Positions 11,669-21,809 of a stretch of DNA of 64,000 nucleotides are shown piece after piece. Numbering within the stretch: the stretch's first letter is position 1; each line of letters begins with the position of its first letter. The position numbers and the translations under genes were made by a program. The DNA is from Owenia fusiformis (lineage: Eukaryota; Annelida; Polychaeta; Sabellida; Oweniidae). Below the pieces are notes generated by a model. The model saw only the letters and a program-made list of their open reading frames with translations, ran no database searches and had not been told where the DNA came from. Location of the stretch: positions 37,162,759 through 37,226,758 of the forward strand of contig CAIIXF020000007.1 in NCBI GenBank assembly GCA_903813345.2, read 5' to 3'.

Positions 11669-11811
11669 AGTGATCTCCCAAGCAAGAAAATTTGCACCCA
11701 CTTGAAAATGAGAAAAATCATGAAAAATTAGCATATTTTGACCAATATTGGTCTGAATATTGAAAATGAGAATTTTGCATCCACCTGAGGAAAAATCCTG
11801 GGGAGATTACT
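11669..11811. mobile_element. MITE with AGTGATCTCCC ends
   Basis: The left end AGTGATCTCCCAAGC pairs with the right end CTGGGGAGATTACT. A longer copy in the same orientation lies at 38982-39184; both share TTGCACCCACTTGAAAATG, then AGAAAAATCATGAAAAATT. Confidence 0.65.
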
Positions 11812-11908
11812 GGATAATCCAAACACCATTTGGACCAGCCAAAGGTTGTCTGATTGGCAAATGATCACACTATTGGGGATGTTAACAATGTTATTTCATA
11901 GTAGATTT

Positions 11909-12112
11909 AAAAAGTGTTCACCTTAAGAGGTCTTCATATTAGATGAGTGTTCAGATAAGAGAGGCATTCATATTAGAGAGGTGTTCGGATAAGAGAGTTG
12001 TTCAGATAAGAGAGGTATTCAGATAAGAGAGGTGTTTATCTAAGAGAGGTGTTCAGATAAGAGAGGTGTTCACATTAGAGGAGTGTTCAGATATACGAGT
12101 CTTACTGCATAT
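11909..12112. mobile_element. Pogo/Tigger-like element with amplified 20-bp subterminal motif
   Basis: GTGTTCAGATAAGAGAGG and close variants repeat about eight times, ending in a degenerate TTTTACTG-like terminus (GAGTCTTACTG). The motif is the subterminal repeat of the window-wide CAGTAAAAC family, here expanded into a small array. Confidence 0.55.
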
Positions 12113-12309
12113 ACATGTACATGTACATTCTTGCACACACATCAACTCATTTTGCAGGCTATGCTCAAAATATTCAAACCTTATGGCACTTTTATATCTC
12201 CAAAACTATTTTCCAAACTTGAATATGTACATCAGAACACTAAAAAATACACCAGGAAAATAATATCACGATTCTGCAATTAAAACAACCTGTCAGTTTA
12301 TAAGCAGAA

Positions 12310-12795
12310 TACACCCCCTGCATAAGTTTGGAAACCAGAACTTCACATTTTTGAATCATTGCCTGTGGAGATTGAAAGAACTTCATCAAATTTGCCAAAT
12401 ATTTCTGAACTTTTGCAACTCTAACAATCCGAGGTGCCTGCGGGAAACTGTAGTGTAACAAGCCAGATATGAAATGGGGTGTGCTAAATTCAATGCCCCC
12501 ATGCGGGAATCAAACTAAGGACCTTCCAGTCCAGAGTCCGGACCTTCATGACAGCTGAGCTGTAGTAGCAACTTGCTATCCAGGGGTTGATTTTTGAAGC
12601 AGTCATAGATTATGATTTGGTCGTAAGTCATTGTTTGTCAAAAAACAGACAATTGTTTTCTTTGAATCATAAGTTATTATCAAAAGTGAACCCCAGGGTC
12701 ATTGTACAACAACAAAATTAATATTCAAAAAATGACAGGCTCTAATTTGCTTTATGATTTAAACTTGTGGAAACAAACTTATGGAGAGGAGTGTA
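12310..12795. mobile_element. TIR element of the TACACTCCCCTCC family, copy 1
   Basis: The left end TACACCCCCTGCATAAGTTT is the inverted match of the right end AAACTTATGGAGAGGAGTGTA. Two more copies lie at 23939-24690 and 35297-35505. This one is interrupted by a tRNA-derived SINE-like insertion. No transposase was found. Confidence 0.7.
12449..12592 (-). mobile_element. tRNA-derived SINE-like repeat, copy 1
   Basis: Read on the minus strand it matches the copy at 39518-39690. Both have GATAGCAAGTTGCTACTAC, then a tRNA-like segment with GTTTGATTCCCGC (B-box-like), then GCATTGAATTTAGCACAC and ATCTGGCTTGTTACACTA. The tRNA fold is degraded. It sits inside the TIR element 12310-12795. Confidence 0.6.
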
Positions 12796-13059
12796 TATTT
12801 GTTCATTTGGCATATGTAAACATATGGAACATCAAAACTGACATATGAAAATAATAACATTTCCCATTGGCTGTATTTAGCACTTGTTGGTGTTTTGGAA
12901 TAAGTTCTGGAGAAAAATACAGGTTCATCAGTCAATAGGGAGTTTAAGCTTGCATAGAAAATCGAAACGCCAACCTATACGTATGACCAATCGCCCATAC
13001 AAATGCATCGCTTAAATATTTTGTGTTGGCGTTTAGGTTGCGAAACACCTCTCTCTCTA

Positions 13060-13195
13060 ATCTGAAAATCTCTCAAAGTGAGCGCATTTTATTGGTCTTT
13101 TTTATCTGCTATAGACTTGCATGTTAAAAAACCTTGAAATGTGAACACCTAAAATCTGAACAATTGTGGCTGGTTTCAGTAGCATTCGTATAGGA
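13060..13195. mobile_element. Decayed pogo/Tigger-like fragment
   Basis: Contains AACACCTCTCTCTCTAATCT, CCTTGAAATGTGAACACCT and AATCTGAACAATTGTGGCTGG, matching the interior of complete copies elsewhere. The ends are degenerate. Confidence 0.35.
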
Positions 13196-13480
13196 CAGTT
13201 TTCTTTGTATATTATTGTCATTGTAATTATATTCCATTATTGAGTCAAAAGTTATTGAAAGCTCTTTGTCTTTATCCATTCAAAACAAAGAATTTAGATA
13301 CTGGTATCATCATGGGCTCTGCATTATACAATTGTGACACATAATAATGATGTATCTCTCAGCCAGTTTTCTTTGTATATTATTGTCATTGTAATAATAT
13401 TCCATAATTGAGTCAAAAGTTATTGAAAGCTCTTTGTCTTTTAACTAATCAAAACTAAGAATTTAGATACTGGTATCATT
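13196..13480. repeat. Tandem duplication with about 168-bp period
   Basis: CAGTTTTCTTTGTATATTAT and downstream TGAGTCAAAAGTTATTGAAA occur in both copies. The segment between the copies (TTATACAATTGTGACACATA) is related to the unit of the 115-bp array at 24691-25115. Confidence 0.7.
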
Positions 13481-14083
13481 GTCTTGCATAATATCCCATT
13501 AATATTCTCCTACATAATAAAGTCTTTGTAACAGTAACCTGGCAATAACATTAACCATTGTACCTTGGAATAATACCCTGATTTTAAATCATCTACCCAC
13601 ACTACTCTGACTTAAACGAAAGATTCTATAGTTCTGATGGTTGTATGTTAAATGATCCTAAATGTAACTTAATGGCCTTATATGGGAGCTAACATGTTTC
13701 TGATTGGATATAGTCTAGCCAAAGGATCTAGGAGTTACCTAAAATCTTAAGAGTACAGACTGGGTTAAGATCTGTTCTAGGGTATAAGAATGAATATAAC
13801 TCAAAATAATCTCATTTGAAGAGTACAGATCTATTCAAGGGTATTGGAATAACTGTATATATGTCAAAGAATTATTCCCCCTTTAAAGAGTAACAGACTG
13901 GGTCTAGGTATTACCAAGGGTTTTTGAAAAAGATTTGTATAGGAACTATGTCAAATTAACCAGTAATATTTTATGACTGGAATATTCATTAAAGAAACAT
14001 TAATTAATTAGATATTTATTCGATGGGTTCGAGCGAACCCCCCTGGCCAAAAAATCAATCTGCAAGTTAGAGTCCATGCAGTA

Positions 14084-14280
14084 TAGTTAAACCTGGCTAA
14101 TCTGAACTCTAATTAGACCAGCCAAACGTGTTCAGATTAGCAGGTGTTCACATTTCAAGTTTTCTTAATACAAGATCAGAATGTGACTCAATTAAAGATA
14201 TCAAAATCCAGACTGAGAAAAAGTGTTCACATTGAGAGGTGTTCAGATTAGAGAGGTGTTCATATATATAGCTTTTACTG
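14084..14280. mobile_element. Complete 197-bp pogo/Tigger-like MITE
   Basis: Flanked by TA on both sides. The left end TAGTTAAACCTGGCTAATCT and right end AGCTTTTACTG are degenerate inverted repeats with internal AACAC/GTGTT subterminal motifs. Too short to encode a transposase. Confidence 0.65.
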
Positions 14281-14872
14281 TAAATAGACGAAGCTTTGCT
14301 CCAGCAAAATCTATTGAAAAGACCTTCATGTTTATGATAATAATCAATTTTAGCAAATTGTGCATTGAATAGGTGCAATTATATCTATTTTCAGAGTTAA
14401 TGGAAATTAGATGCCAGATGGTTAGCTTTTTCTAGGTCACTTTAAATCAATATCACACTTTTCATAGTAATGTATAAAATAGGTAACATATTTTTTTAAT
14501 TAAAGTAGTTTTAAGGCACGTGGCTGATTTATTATGTCGATTTAATGAGCCATTGTGAAAATGCATGGAAAACGTCAATATGTAGACTTTTGATAAATTA
14601 TATAAATACAGTTATAGATATACAGGTTAAGTTGTATCATGTATAATAGCTGTATTGGTTGATTGCATTTTAAAGTCAGAAAACAAAACCTTTCATAAAT
14701 CACTGTGGCCTATATTTCTCAAGCATATTATTTATTTTTTCATTGTTACAGTATGTAAAGATGGAATTGAATGAGTCTGGTAAAAATCATATCAACTCTG
14801 GTTTCTTTTATAACACATAGTGTTAAAACATTGTATTAAGATCAAGATGTCTTTAACATGGGATTTATAACT

Positions 14873-15084
14873 CAGGCCCGTAGCCAGGATTTGCCAAGGG
14901 GGTTCACTTTTTGAAAAATTCCAGGGGGGGGTTCACTTGTGACAATTATTAATTTTGGTCTAAAAATGGCCAAAATTACTTAAAAAGTGCTCAGAATGGT
15001 GAAAAACTGCATGATTTTGAAATAATTTTGGGCCAGGGGGGGTTCGCTCGAACCCATCAAACCACCCCCCTGGCTACGGGCCTG
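14873..15084. mobile_element. 212-bp MITE with CAGGCCCGTAGCCAGG ends
   Basis: CAGGCCCGTAGCCAGGATT is the inverted match of CCTGGCTACGGGCCTG at the right. It contains the palindromic G-rich blocks and the TCAGAATGGTGAAAAACTGC core also found at 29231-29418 and, partially, at 43612-43698. Confidence 0.7.
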
Positions 15085-15129
15085 TAACTATAGGGCCCAT
15101 GCAAGAAATAAATACTTATAACTAAACAG

Positions 15130-15281
15130 TTCAGTAAAGCTTGTATGACAGAACACTTTTCTCAGTCCTACTTTTGTCAACCTCCCGTTGACTCACATAT
15201 TAAGAAACCTTGAAATGTGAACACCTGCTAATCTGAACACTTTTGGCTAATTTAAGTAGTAGATTAAACAGGTTTAACTAT
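15130..15281. mobile_element. Pogo/Tigger-like MITE fragment
   Basis: Shares AGAACACTTTTCTCAGTCC, CCTTGAAATGTGAACACC and CTAATCTGAACACTTTTGGC with other copies and ends AACAGGTTTAACTATA. The left terminus is lost. Confidence 0.5.
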
Positions 15282-15289
15282 ATGAACAT

Positions 15290-17500
15290 TATACTAGATA
15301 AAGTTCATGAAAATAAAAATGGAAACCATATCAACCAGAAATATTTTCAGAGTGGTTACACAAATGACAAATGTTGATCACCATAATTAAATCTGAATAT
15401 CCATGTTCCTGATATTATCTTAATCAATTTGGCCCAGAACATGTATATCATACACGATGTAGTACAGAATCAATGAGTAATATTGCAATTCTCTTCAATA
15501 TGCCTAGGAATAAAATTTAATGTCAAATAATTAAAAAAATATTAGAAAAAAGAGAAATCATCAAGATTGAAGGTGATTAAAAGGTGATTAAACTTTATTC
15601 TATGCTAATTATTTTAAATAGAATAACACCCATTGTACCCTTTCAAATAATATCACTTTTATAGCGATCATGAGAATTTTTGGGAGGGATATCATCTTTC
15701 CAACATCTAATCAATACTGAATATTACACATTTTTCAGAAATGAGATATTTTATCACCATGCATTGTGAAAATAACAGTACTGATAATATTATGCCATTC
15801 ATAGCCTAACAAATATATGAATAAAGTTCGGTCAACATGCACTTGTTAGAACATCCTTTTAGATTTTTTACATCAAAGTACCCATGTCAACTCATGAATA
15901 CACCGAGAGAGGAAAAGGAAAGCAAAAAAAAACTTTGAACAAAATATTAATTTTTGACTTACCATTATTGTGTTTATCACCATGCTTAGCATCACAGTGT
16001 AATAATCCTATCAAATTAATATAAATCCTAAAATATATCCTCCATTATCCACTCCTTGCTCTTGTATCATTTTTAGTTTCAGACCATCTAATGGATTAAT
16101 CAATTATGGAAACATAGGGGTGACAGGTTGTGAGGAAACAAAACAAAGAGGTTGGGTTTATTAATAAAAGGGGTGACAGGTTAATACCAAGTACCTGAGT
16201 ACTTTATGATGTATTGTCATGGCAACCATGATAAAACTTGGATGCAATCAATATATAACCATGGAAACTAGACAATTATGCATCATTATAATTGTGCTTA
16301 TAATTCACTCACATCAACCTAAGCTAAAAGTCAAAATGATTTTACATTTTTTAGATTTTTAATAAATATATTTTTGCTAAGGAAATCATGAATAAAAAAT
16401 ATCTTCTCCTTCATGCTCAAGTCTGAGAGTCTGTTAAATGAATGGGTCATTACAATTAACTTTATAAAATTAAGAATTCTTTAATCATTTGTCGTTACCA
16501 TGGATATAAAATGCATCAGAAAACATCAGACTTAGGTAATTCTACTCTTAACTTCAGAAAGTGTCTGTCCATGACCCCAATAAAATGGAAGTTTAGTAAT
16601 CTTTACTTTAAATTTATCAGCATCCCAGCAATTTCTTTACTCTTTGGAGTTAAACGGGAATGTGTGTTTTAGGATACTTTCATCAAGTTTTGTGTTTCAA
16701 CTCAAATAAGAAGTAAGATAACCTAGAAACCTGTAAAAACCAGACCAGGTATTCCAGGGGTTTATCTAAAGGTAGCTGCTCGAGCATAAGATCTTCTCTT
16801 GAACAAAAGTTATATACTGGGAGGTTAAGATACAGGGTTTACCCAGAGGGAAATATGTGTATCTTCCAAGAAACCACAGAGACACGTTAAACATACTTAT
16901 AACAACTTGTAATGTATATTTACTCCTCTTTAAGTACTTAGGACTTCAGTAGTTACGGAGTACAACTCTTCTTCATGTCAAAACCTGACATATATTATTC
17001 ATTTTCTAAACTTTTATTTCAAACAAGAGGATATGCTTACATGCCTAATTCCTTCATTTATTTCTATCTTAGTAACTCTATTTTATTTTCCATGTCAAAA
17101 CCTAACCAAGAAAATTCACCTGACAGATGGTTTGAATTCTTGGTATCTGGCTTGATTTTATCATAGGTGTATGTGCCACTTAAAAGCTTTCATCATCCTT
17201 AAGAACAACCTGGCAACACCTGACTACTCTAGAACTGGACAAATTGCAGAATTCCAAATTACTAATATTTCATGAAATACTAGACACGAAGTAGTTATTA
17301 TTCATTTAATTAGACATTTCTCATTTCTTGAGACATATAAAACTTAAACCCAGTTGAACCTTTGGTGAATTACTTAAAACGATGAAAAGCAAACAATTAG
17401 TACAGAAAAAAATCATTAAAGTATTTGAGCATTCAAAGTAAAAATAACTGAATTCAAAATTCCCCCGGTTTTCCCTTCCCCATATATAATATATTGAAAG
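15290..17500. other. Intron-like DNA, no gene recognised
   Basis: AT-rich sequence with no open frame that shows a domain or splice-consistent coding pattern. It lies on the minus-strand path of the HECW gene between exon 3 and the missing downstream exons, so it is probably intronic. Confidence 0.4.
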
Positions 17501-17501
17501 T

Positions 17502-17620
17502 TTGAGAAATGAAATGCTCACAACTTTTTTTTCAAAAATCTCTGAAATAACTTTTTAAAGTCATGACAAAAAGTAAATGAATGATAAAAAAATATTTTCA
17601 AACTTTAGACGGGGACTTTT
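17502..17620. mobile_element. Right-end remnant of the TTAA element
   Basis: GAGAAATGAAATGCTCACAA to TTTAGACGGGGACTTTT matches 10645-10784 with a small internal deletion. It is a truncated second copy of the element at 9946-10786. Confidence 0.7.
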
Positions 17621-17641
17621 ACAATGTAAATATTACACAGT

Positions 17642-18012
17642 ACAGTAAAATTAATCTTATCCAAAGTCTACTGACTGAGACCATCCACATCTTCAGAGTT
17701 AGCAGATGTTCAAATTTCAAAGCATTTAGAATATGCACGTGGGACACAGCCAATATAATTCGGCGCTGTTTCGGCATCAAAAAAATTTGGCGCCGTTCCG
17801 GCACTGTTTCGGCACTGTTCCGGCACCGAAACCTTTCGACACCAAAATTTGCCACGGGACTAGTTAGTCAGGCACAGAAATTTTGCACCGAAATGGCGTT
17901 GAAAATCAGATAGCATTTTGGGGGTGTTGAAATGACCAACATGACCAAGAAAAAGTGTTCACATTGAGAGGTGTTCACATTGAGAGGTGTTCAGATATGT
18001 AGGTTTACCTGT
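17642..18012. mobile_element. Pogo/Tigger-like MITE split by a GC-rich insertion
   Basis: The left part starts CAGTAAAATTAATCTTATCC and the right part has AAGTGTTCACATTGAGAGGT ending in GTAGGTTTACCTG then TA. The middle, 17757-17927, is a distinct GC-rich repeat, so this copy is a nested insertion. Confidence 0.55.
17757..17927 (-). repeat. GC-rich dispersed repeat (TTTCGGTGCCGAAAC family), copy 1
   Basis: Inverted relative of 25381-25566. Shared blocks are GGCGCCGTTCCGGCACTG, CGAAACCTTTCGACACC and the terminal CAAAATGCTATCTGATTTTC read on the minus strand. Base composition is markedly richer in GC than its surroundings and is self-complementary. Nested in the MITE at 17642-18012. Confidence 0.7.
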
Positions 18013-18283
18013 ATTATATAAAAAACAAACATAGGCAGACATGTCAGCATGTTTCTCTTTAAATTACCCATAATAACATGATAATTATATAGTACATTAG
18101 GAGCATCTGTTTTTAAATTTATTCAAAAATGAGACTGAATTGACCCCTATAGATTCATATACAAAGGCCATATGGAATTGAATACTGGTAACTGTTTTTA
18201 ATTGGACATAAAAAACAAAATGTGTTTGTTAGTCTTAGCTATGAGGCTGCACTTGAAAACCATAAAATAATATTTTCAATATA

Positions 18284-18690
18284 CAGTTAAACTTGTATAT
18301 CTGAACACCTCTCTAATCCAAACACCTCTCAATGTGAACACTTTTCTAAGTCCCAATTTTGTTGCTTCCAATAAAATCCATCCTCCGATCACAGGGCTTC
18401 AAAATCCAGAAAAGCTTCTTAAGCAGTTAGCCTTTCCCTGATTAAGAACTCGCAATTTGATAGGCTGTCGCAGCACTGCGACAGAAATCATGTATAAGTC
18501 ATTACGCATAATTAGATCATGTGATTCAGTTTAATCGGGCGCTTCCAAATTGGTTATAGCAGGGGGATTCTGGATACCTGCTTAGGAGGATGATAAACTC
18601 ATGTTTTAAGAAACCTTCAAATGTGAACACCTGCCAATTAGAACACTTTTGGCTAGTCCCAGTGGTGTTCTGAATAGACATGTTTTACTG
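18284..18690. mobile_element. Complete 407-bp pogo/Tigger-like element
   Basis: Flanked by TA at 18282-18283 and 18691-18692. The left end CAGTTAAACTTGTATATCTG and the right end, reverse-complemented CAGTAAAACATGTCTATTCA, continue into subterminal AACACC motifs. No transposase frame, hence non-autonomous. Confidence 0.75.
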
Positions 18691-19949
18691 TACATAAAGT
18701 TATACTGAAAGTATTGAAAGTCTCTATTATATGTTTTGACAATTGAGGAACATTTGAGATTCATATTGCCAAAAATATATCAAAGGAGTTGGGTATGTGG
18801 TGAAGTTATCAAACGACAAAGGGAAAAGAAACTGAAAATTGACTTATTTTAGCCTGCTTATTGTCTTTTGAAACTACCTCGATGCTGCCATCTTTCAAAA
18901 TCAAGACAAACCATAATCATAAATCAGGTCATGCAGTGTTGTAATAGAACTGCAATCTGATTATATTAGGCACAGAACACTTATTTGTGGTTGCCACATT
19001 ATTTCAAATCATCAAAATTTCTTTAATTTTCATAGCTATTTTGGAGGAAATTCTGAAATTCCTTAACTTTTCCGAACAGAAAATACCATAATTACGGGGT
19101 GTGCCCTATCATTATATCCTATTCAATAACTTAACAACGCCTCATCTATTTCTATTTTCTCTTTCACTATCCTTCAGTTTTTGAGAAGGCAAGTCATCAT
19201 AATAATTTAATGAGTTTGCAAGATATTTTCCGGTGAAAGCACTTAGACCCTACTGTCAGAAAGTCGTCCATATTTTGTTAATATTTCTGTTAAATGGATA
19301 CAAAAAACCAGCATAGAAAATAATAAAAAAACATTCCTATTTTGGCCTTGCTTATTAATATTGTGGTAAACTTACAAATTTAAACTTTGTCCACCTATGT
19401 AACAGAATTTGACATTTTTATGGAAAAATTCTGAATCCTGTACAGCAGGTACACAAAACCTAACTCAAAAACATTCCCTTTTTCAGCTATTCTTTAAAGC
19501 TGGACTACGCTCCGAAACGCAATCTTGGGTTGTTTCGGGGGTGAACTTTATCATTTTGAGCTTAATGAAAGATTCAAACATGACCGTGCTCTATTCGAAT
19601 TTCTCAACCAATCAGAATGCAGCATAGCCAATATAGAACGTTCTCTAATTCTCCATAGATGCACGACCATGCTCTATTCAATCTGCAATTTGCATTGTTT
19701 TGAGTGACGTCACATCTCAGCTGCACATCTGGGGCTCTGTCCGGGGATAGCTGTTCTTTTTTACTCCCTCCGTAACACGTGTATGCACGTTTGCATACAC
19801 CGTATAAAATCTAAAACGGGGAGTAAAATAGAACAGCCCAAACAAATTCTAAAAATTTTCCGGCCGACTTCAGAATCTTGACAGCATGCGTATTCTTCCT
19901 TCATGCCCGTTCCACAGACACGGCTTTTACTAATTTTTATGTTTGAATC

Positions 19950-20108
19950 GGAATAAATAATGATAGGCCATTCAATATGGTGAAATTCAGCACTCGTTGG
20001 ACAGAATGTTAGTACAAATGCACTCACCTTCGGTTCGTGCTTTGTACAACATTCTGTCCAACTCGTGCTGAATTTCACCATATTGAATGGCCTATCATTA
20101 TTTATTCC
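19950..20108. repeat. 159-bp hairpin with about 61-bp arms
   Basis: GGAATAAATAATGATAGGCC at the left is perfectly complemented at the right end, and the arms remain nearly perfect through CAGCACTCGTTGGACAGAAT. The loop contains a smaller stem (AGTACAAA/TTTGTAC) and CCTTCGG. It sits inside the TTAA element; the open frame on the minus strand across it is a shadow. Confidence 0.8.
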
Positions 20109-20319
20109 TTAATTATAGAATGATGAACAAATGGGGCAAATCTTGTGTAGAAATACTTACGATAAATGTGTCATTTCAAAGATTTTCATTGAATTTGCTT
20201 CGATCGGTGCCGGCGATATGATTTTGGAAAGGTTTCTAAATGAAGAACGTGACGTCACTTCCGAATCATAGCATTCAAAATAAGTAGTGTTAATTACTTC
20301 CTCCTTTCATAATAATACG

Positions 20320-20385
20320 GTGGTGTAGCGGGTAGAATCCTAGCTGAGCACGCGGGAGGCCCGGGTTCGAATCCCGCACTAGCCT
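20320..20385 (+). pseudogene. tRNA-Gly-derived sequence inside a transposon
   Basis: GGTGGTGTAGCGGGTAGAATC followed by ACGCGGGAGGCCCGGGTTCG and AATCCCGC resembles tRNA-Gly(GCC) through the D-arm, the 3' half of the anticodon stem and the T-arm, including both internal Pol III box regions. The anticodon loop no longer has T33 and GCC, and the acceptor stem does not close, so it is not a working tRNA. Confidence 0.6.
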
Positions 20386-20562
20386 TTTTATTTTTTTAAC
20401 TAAATGATTGTTCTTTGATATTACGCAGAAAAAAACAATTTTTATTTACATAAACTTTATATTAGAGCTTGAAAATGTAAAAACAATATATGTCAACATA
20501 TTGCGTTTCGGAGCGTAGTCCAGCTTTAATATGGTAACATAATAATCTAAAGCATTACTTAC

Positions 20563-20669
20563 CCAAGTCGAGGTTACTGCATTTGGGTTATGCACTGTTA
20601 TGATTGGAGACGTAGCACGTAGCGACCCTGTTGCCCCGTGATAATAGCGGAATTCAACCTTTGTAACAG
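20563..20669 (-). CDS. HECW-like: HECW-like E3 ligase, coding exon 3
   Basis: Acceptor CTTCCACTTCAG precedes the exon and donor GTAAGT follows TCGACTTGG. Entering in phase 1 from exon 2, it encodes AVTKVEFRYYHGATGSLRAT, then SPIITVHNPNAVTSTW, and ends in phase 0. The KYYHG...RAT.P.ITV.NP pattern is characteristic of the N-terminal HECW domain of vertebrate HECW1/2. The next exons, predicted to start the C2 domain, were not found between here and coordinate 1. Confidence 0.88.
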
Positions 20670-21530
20670 CTGAAGTGGAAGATTTGATAGGTCAGTGAAG
20701 ATCCAGTGAAGAAAAAAATATCTAATGAAACAAATATCCAGTGAATTCTCCAACATTAAGGACAATACAATGGCAATATGACACTCAAAACGCAATATTA
20801 CACTTCTTAAAACTGCATGCTACCTTGATAAAAAATCAATTTGCCAAAATTATGAAACATTGAGATAATATTGACCGAATCAGGTAAAATTAGGTTGAGG
20901 CACCCTATTGAGAAAATTTTTTTGGGAGGCCAGTGAGACTCATCAATTACTGCGTTTGTCGAATTTTTGAGACCCCAACCTCCAATCAATATGACTTTCC
21001 TGATTATAATGAAGGCCGATAATTTTGGACAAAAGAGCCAAAGGCCATTCTTTGCAACAATGTTGACAGACCAAGTGTGATAACAACGTCATTGCCTCCA
21101 GAGGTTTTTTTTTTACTCGAATTGATAGGACTGTAGAACCATTCAACTTAAGATTGCATTAACAGAGGACATAAATGCGTCTGGTATTTTCGTCTGGTAC
21201 AACTGGAAATACTGTATCAGTTCATGCAGTGAACTGGACGTGTTTCTACCCCCTGATTAATGGCTCCAACTATGATTGTTCCACTTTCTAGAATGACCAT
21301 CCTCCTAACGCAGGGTTCCAGACATCATCCAATATGTTCCTTCTTCCAAGAAGAAGAAGGAGGTACGAGTTCTGAATGGTCTTTGTTCGGAGGATGAAAA
21401 TGGCAGACATTTAAAAATTCTCACAAGACAATATCATGATGTCATGTTTCATTTCGATCAAATTCTACCAGCACACATATGTGTGACGTCACTGATACAA
21501 AGTTGCAACGGGAATAAAAGTATTACATTG

Positions 21531-21640
21531 AAATATGTCTGAGTTCTGCCAATATAGGCCACCCTTGGGATGTTCTATATTTGGGCAAGAATGAAGGCCT
21601 CGATAGGTCAGCCTATATTGGCAGAAATCAGGCATATTTT
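21531..21640. mobile_element. 110-bp inverted-repeat element in HECW intron 2-3 region
   Basis: AAATATGTCTGAGTTCTGCC with AATATAGGC is the inverted match of GCCTATATTGGCAGAAATCA with GGCATATTT. It lies 56 bp from the donor of HECW exon 2, within the following intron. Confidence 0.6.
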
Positions 21641-21695
21641 ACGTAATAGTGACATAACCTATAAAAATTACATAGTACATTTTTTTAATTCTTAC

Positions 21696-21806
21696 CAGCG
21701 TTAAAAAATTCATCATTCTCGTCCAACTGCCACACTAGCTCCCCCTGCTGGGCTTGATTAACACCACGATTCTTGTAATCAATCCATCGATGTCTATTTC
21801 CTTCAC
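21696..21806 (-). CDS. HECW-like: HECW-like E3 ligase, coding exon 2
   Basis: A TTTTTTTTTTAG acceptor precedes it and donor GTAAGAATT follows. Entered in phase 1 from exon 1, it encodes GEGNRHRWIDYKNRGVNQ, then AQQGELVWQLDENDEFFNA, and leaves in phase 1. The W.D.KNRGV....G..VW core matches the HECW1/2 N-terminal domain in the correct order after DWIGL of exon 1. This exon proves that the frame of exon 1 is spliced, not continued through the 111-bp array, because the join occurs exactly at the repeated GTAAGT donor. Confidence 0.9.
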
Positions 21807-21809
21807 CTA

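Larger units (their letters stand above)
19494..20529. mobile_element. 1,036-bp TTAA-flanked element with tRNA-Gly-like segment
   Basis: Perfect inverted repeats TTAAAGCTGGACTACGCTCC and its complement extend through GAAACGCAAT at both ends, within TTAA. Inside are two hairpins (19748-19841 and 19950-20108), an ETS/CRE-like box at 20248-20264 and a tRNA-Gly-like sequence at 20320-20385. There is no transposase. It lies 33 bp from the donor of HECW exon 3, inside the following intron. A truncated inverted copy lies at 9061-9389. Confidence 0.85.

Noticed and set aside
12240-12461. Minus-strand open frame AKVQKYLANLMKFFQ...
   Set aside because: It looked weakly protein-like, but it lies within a TIR transposon whose left end is part of the frame, and no matching splice partner was seen.
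1-20500. Further HECW exons (C2, WW, HECT)
   Set aside because: I scanned the minus strand for C2-, WW- and HECT-like peptides with splice sites and found none, so no further exons are claimed.
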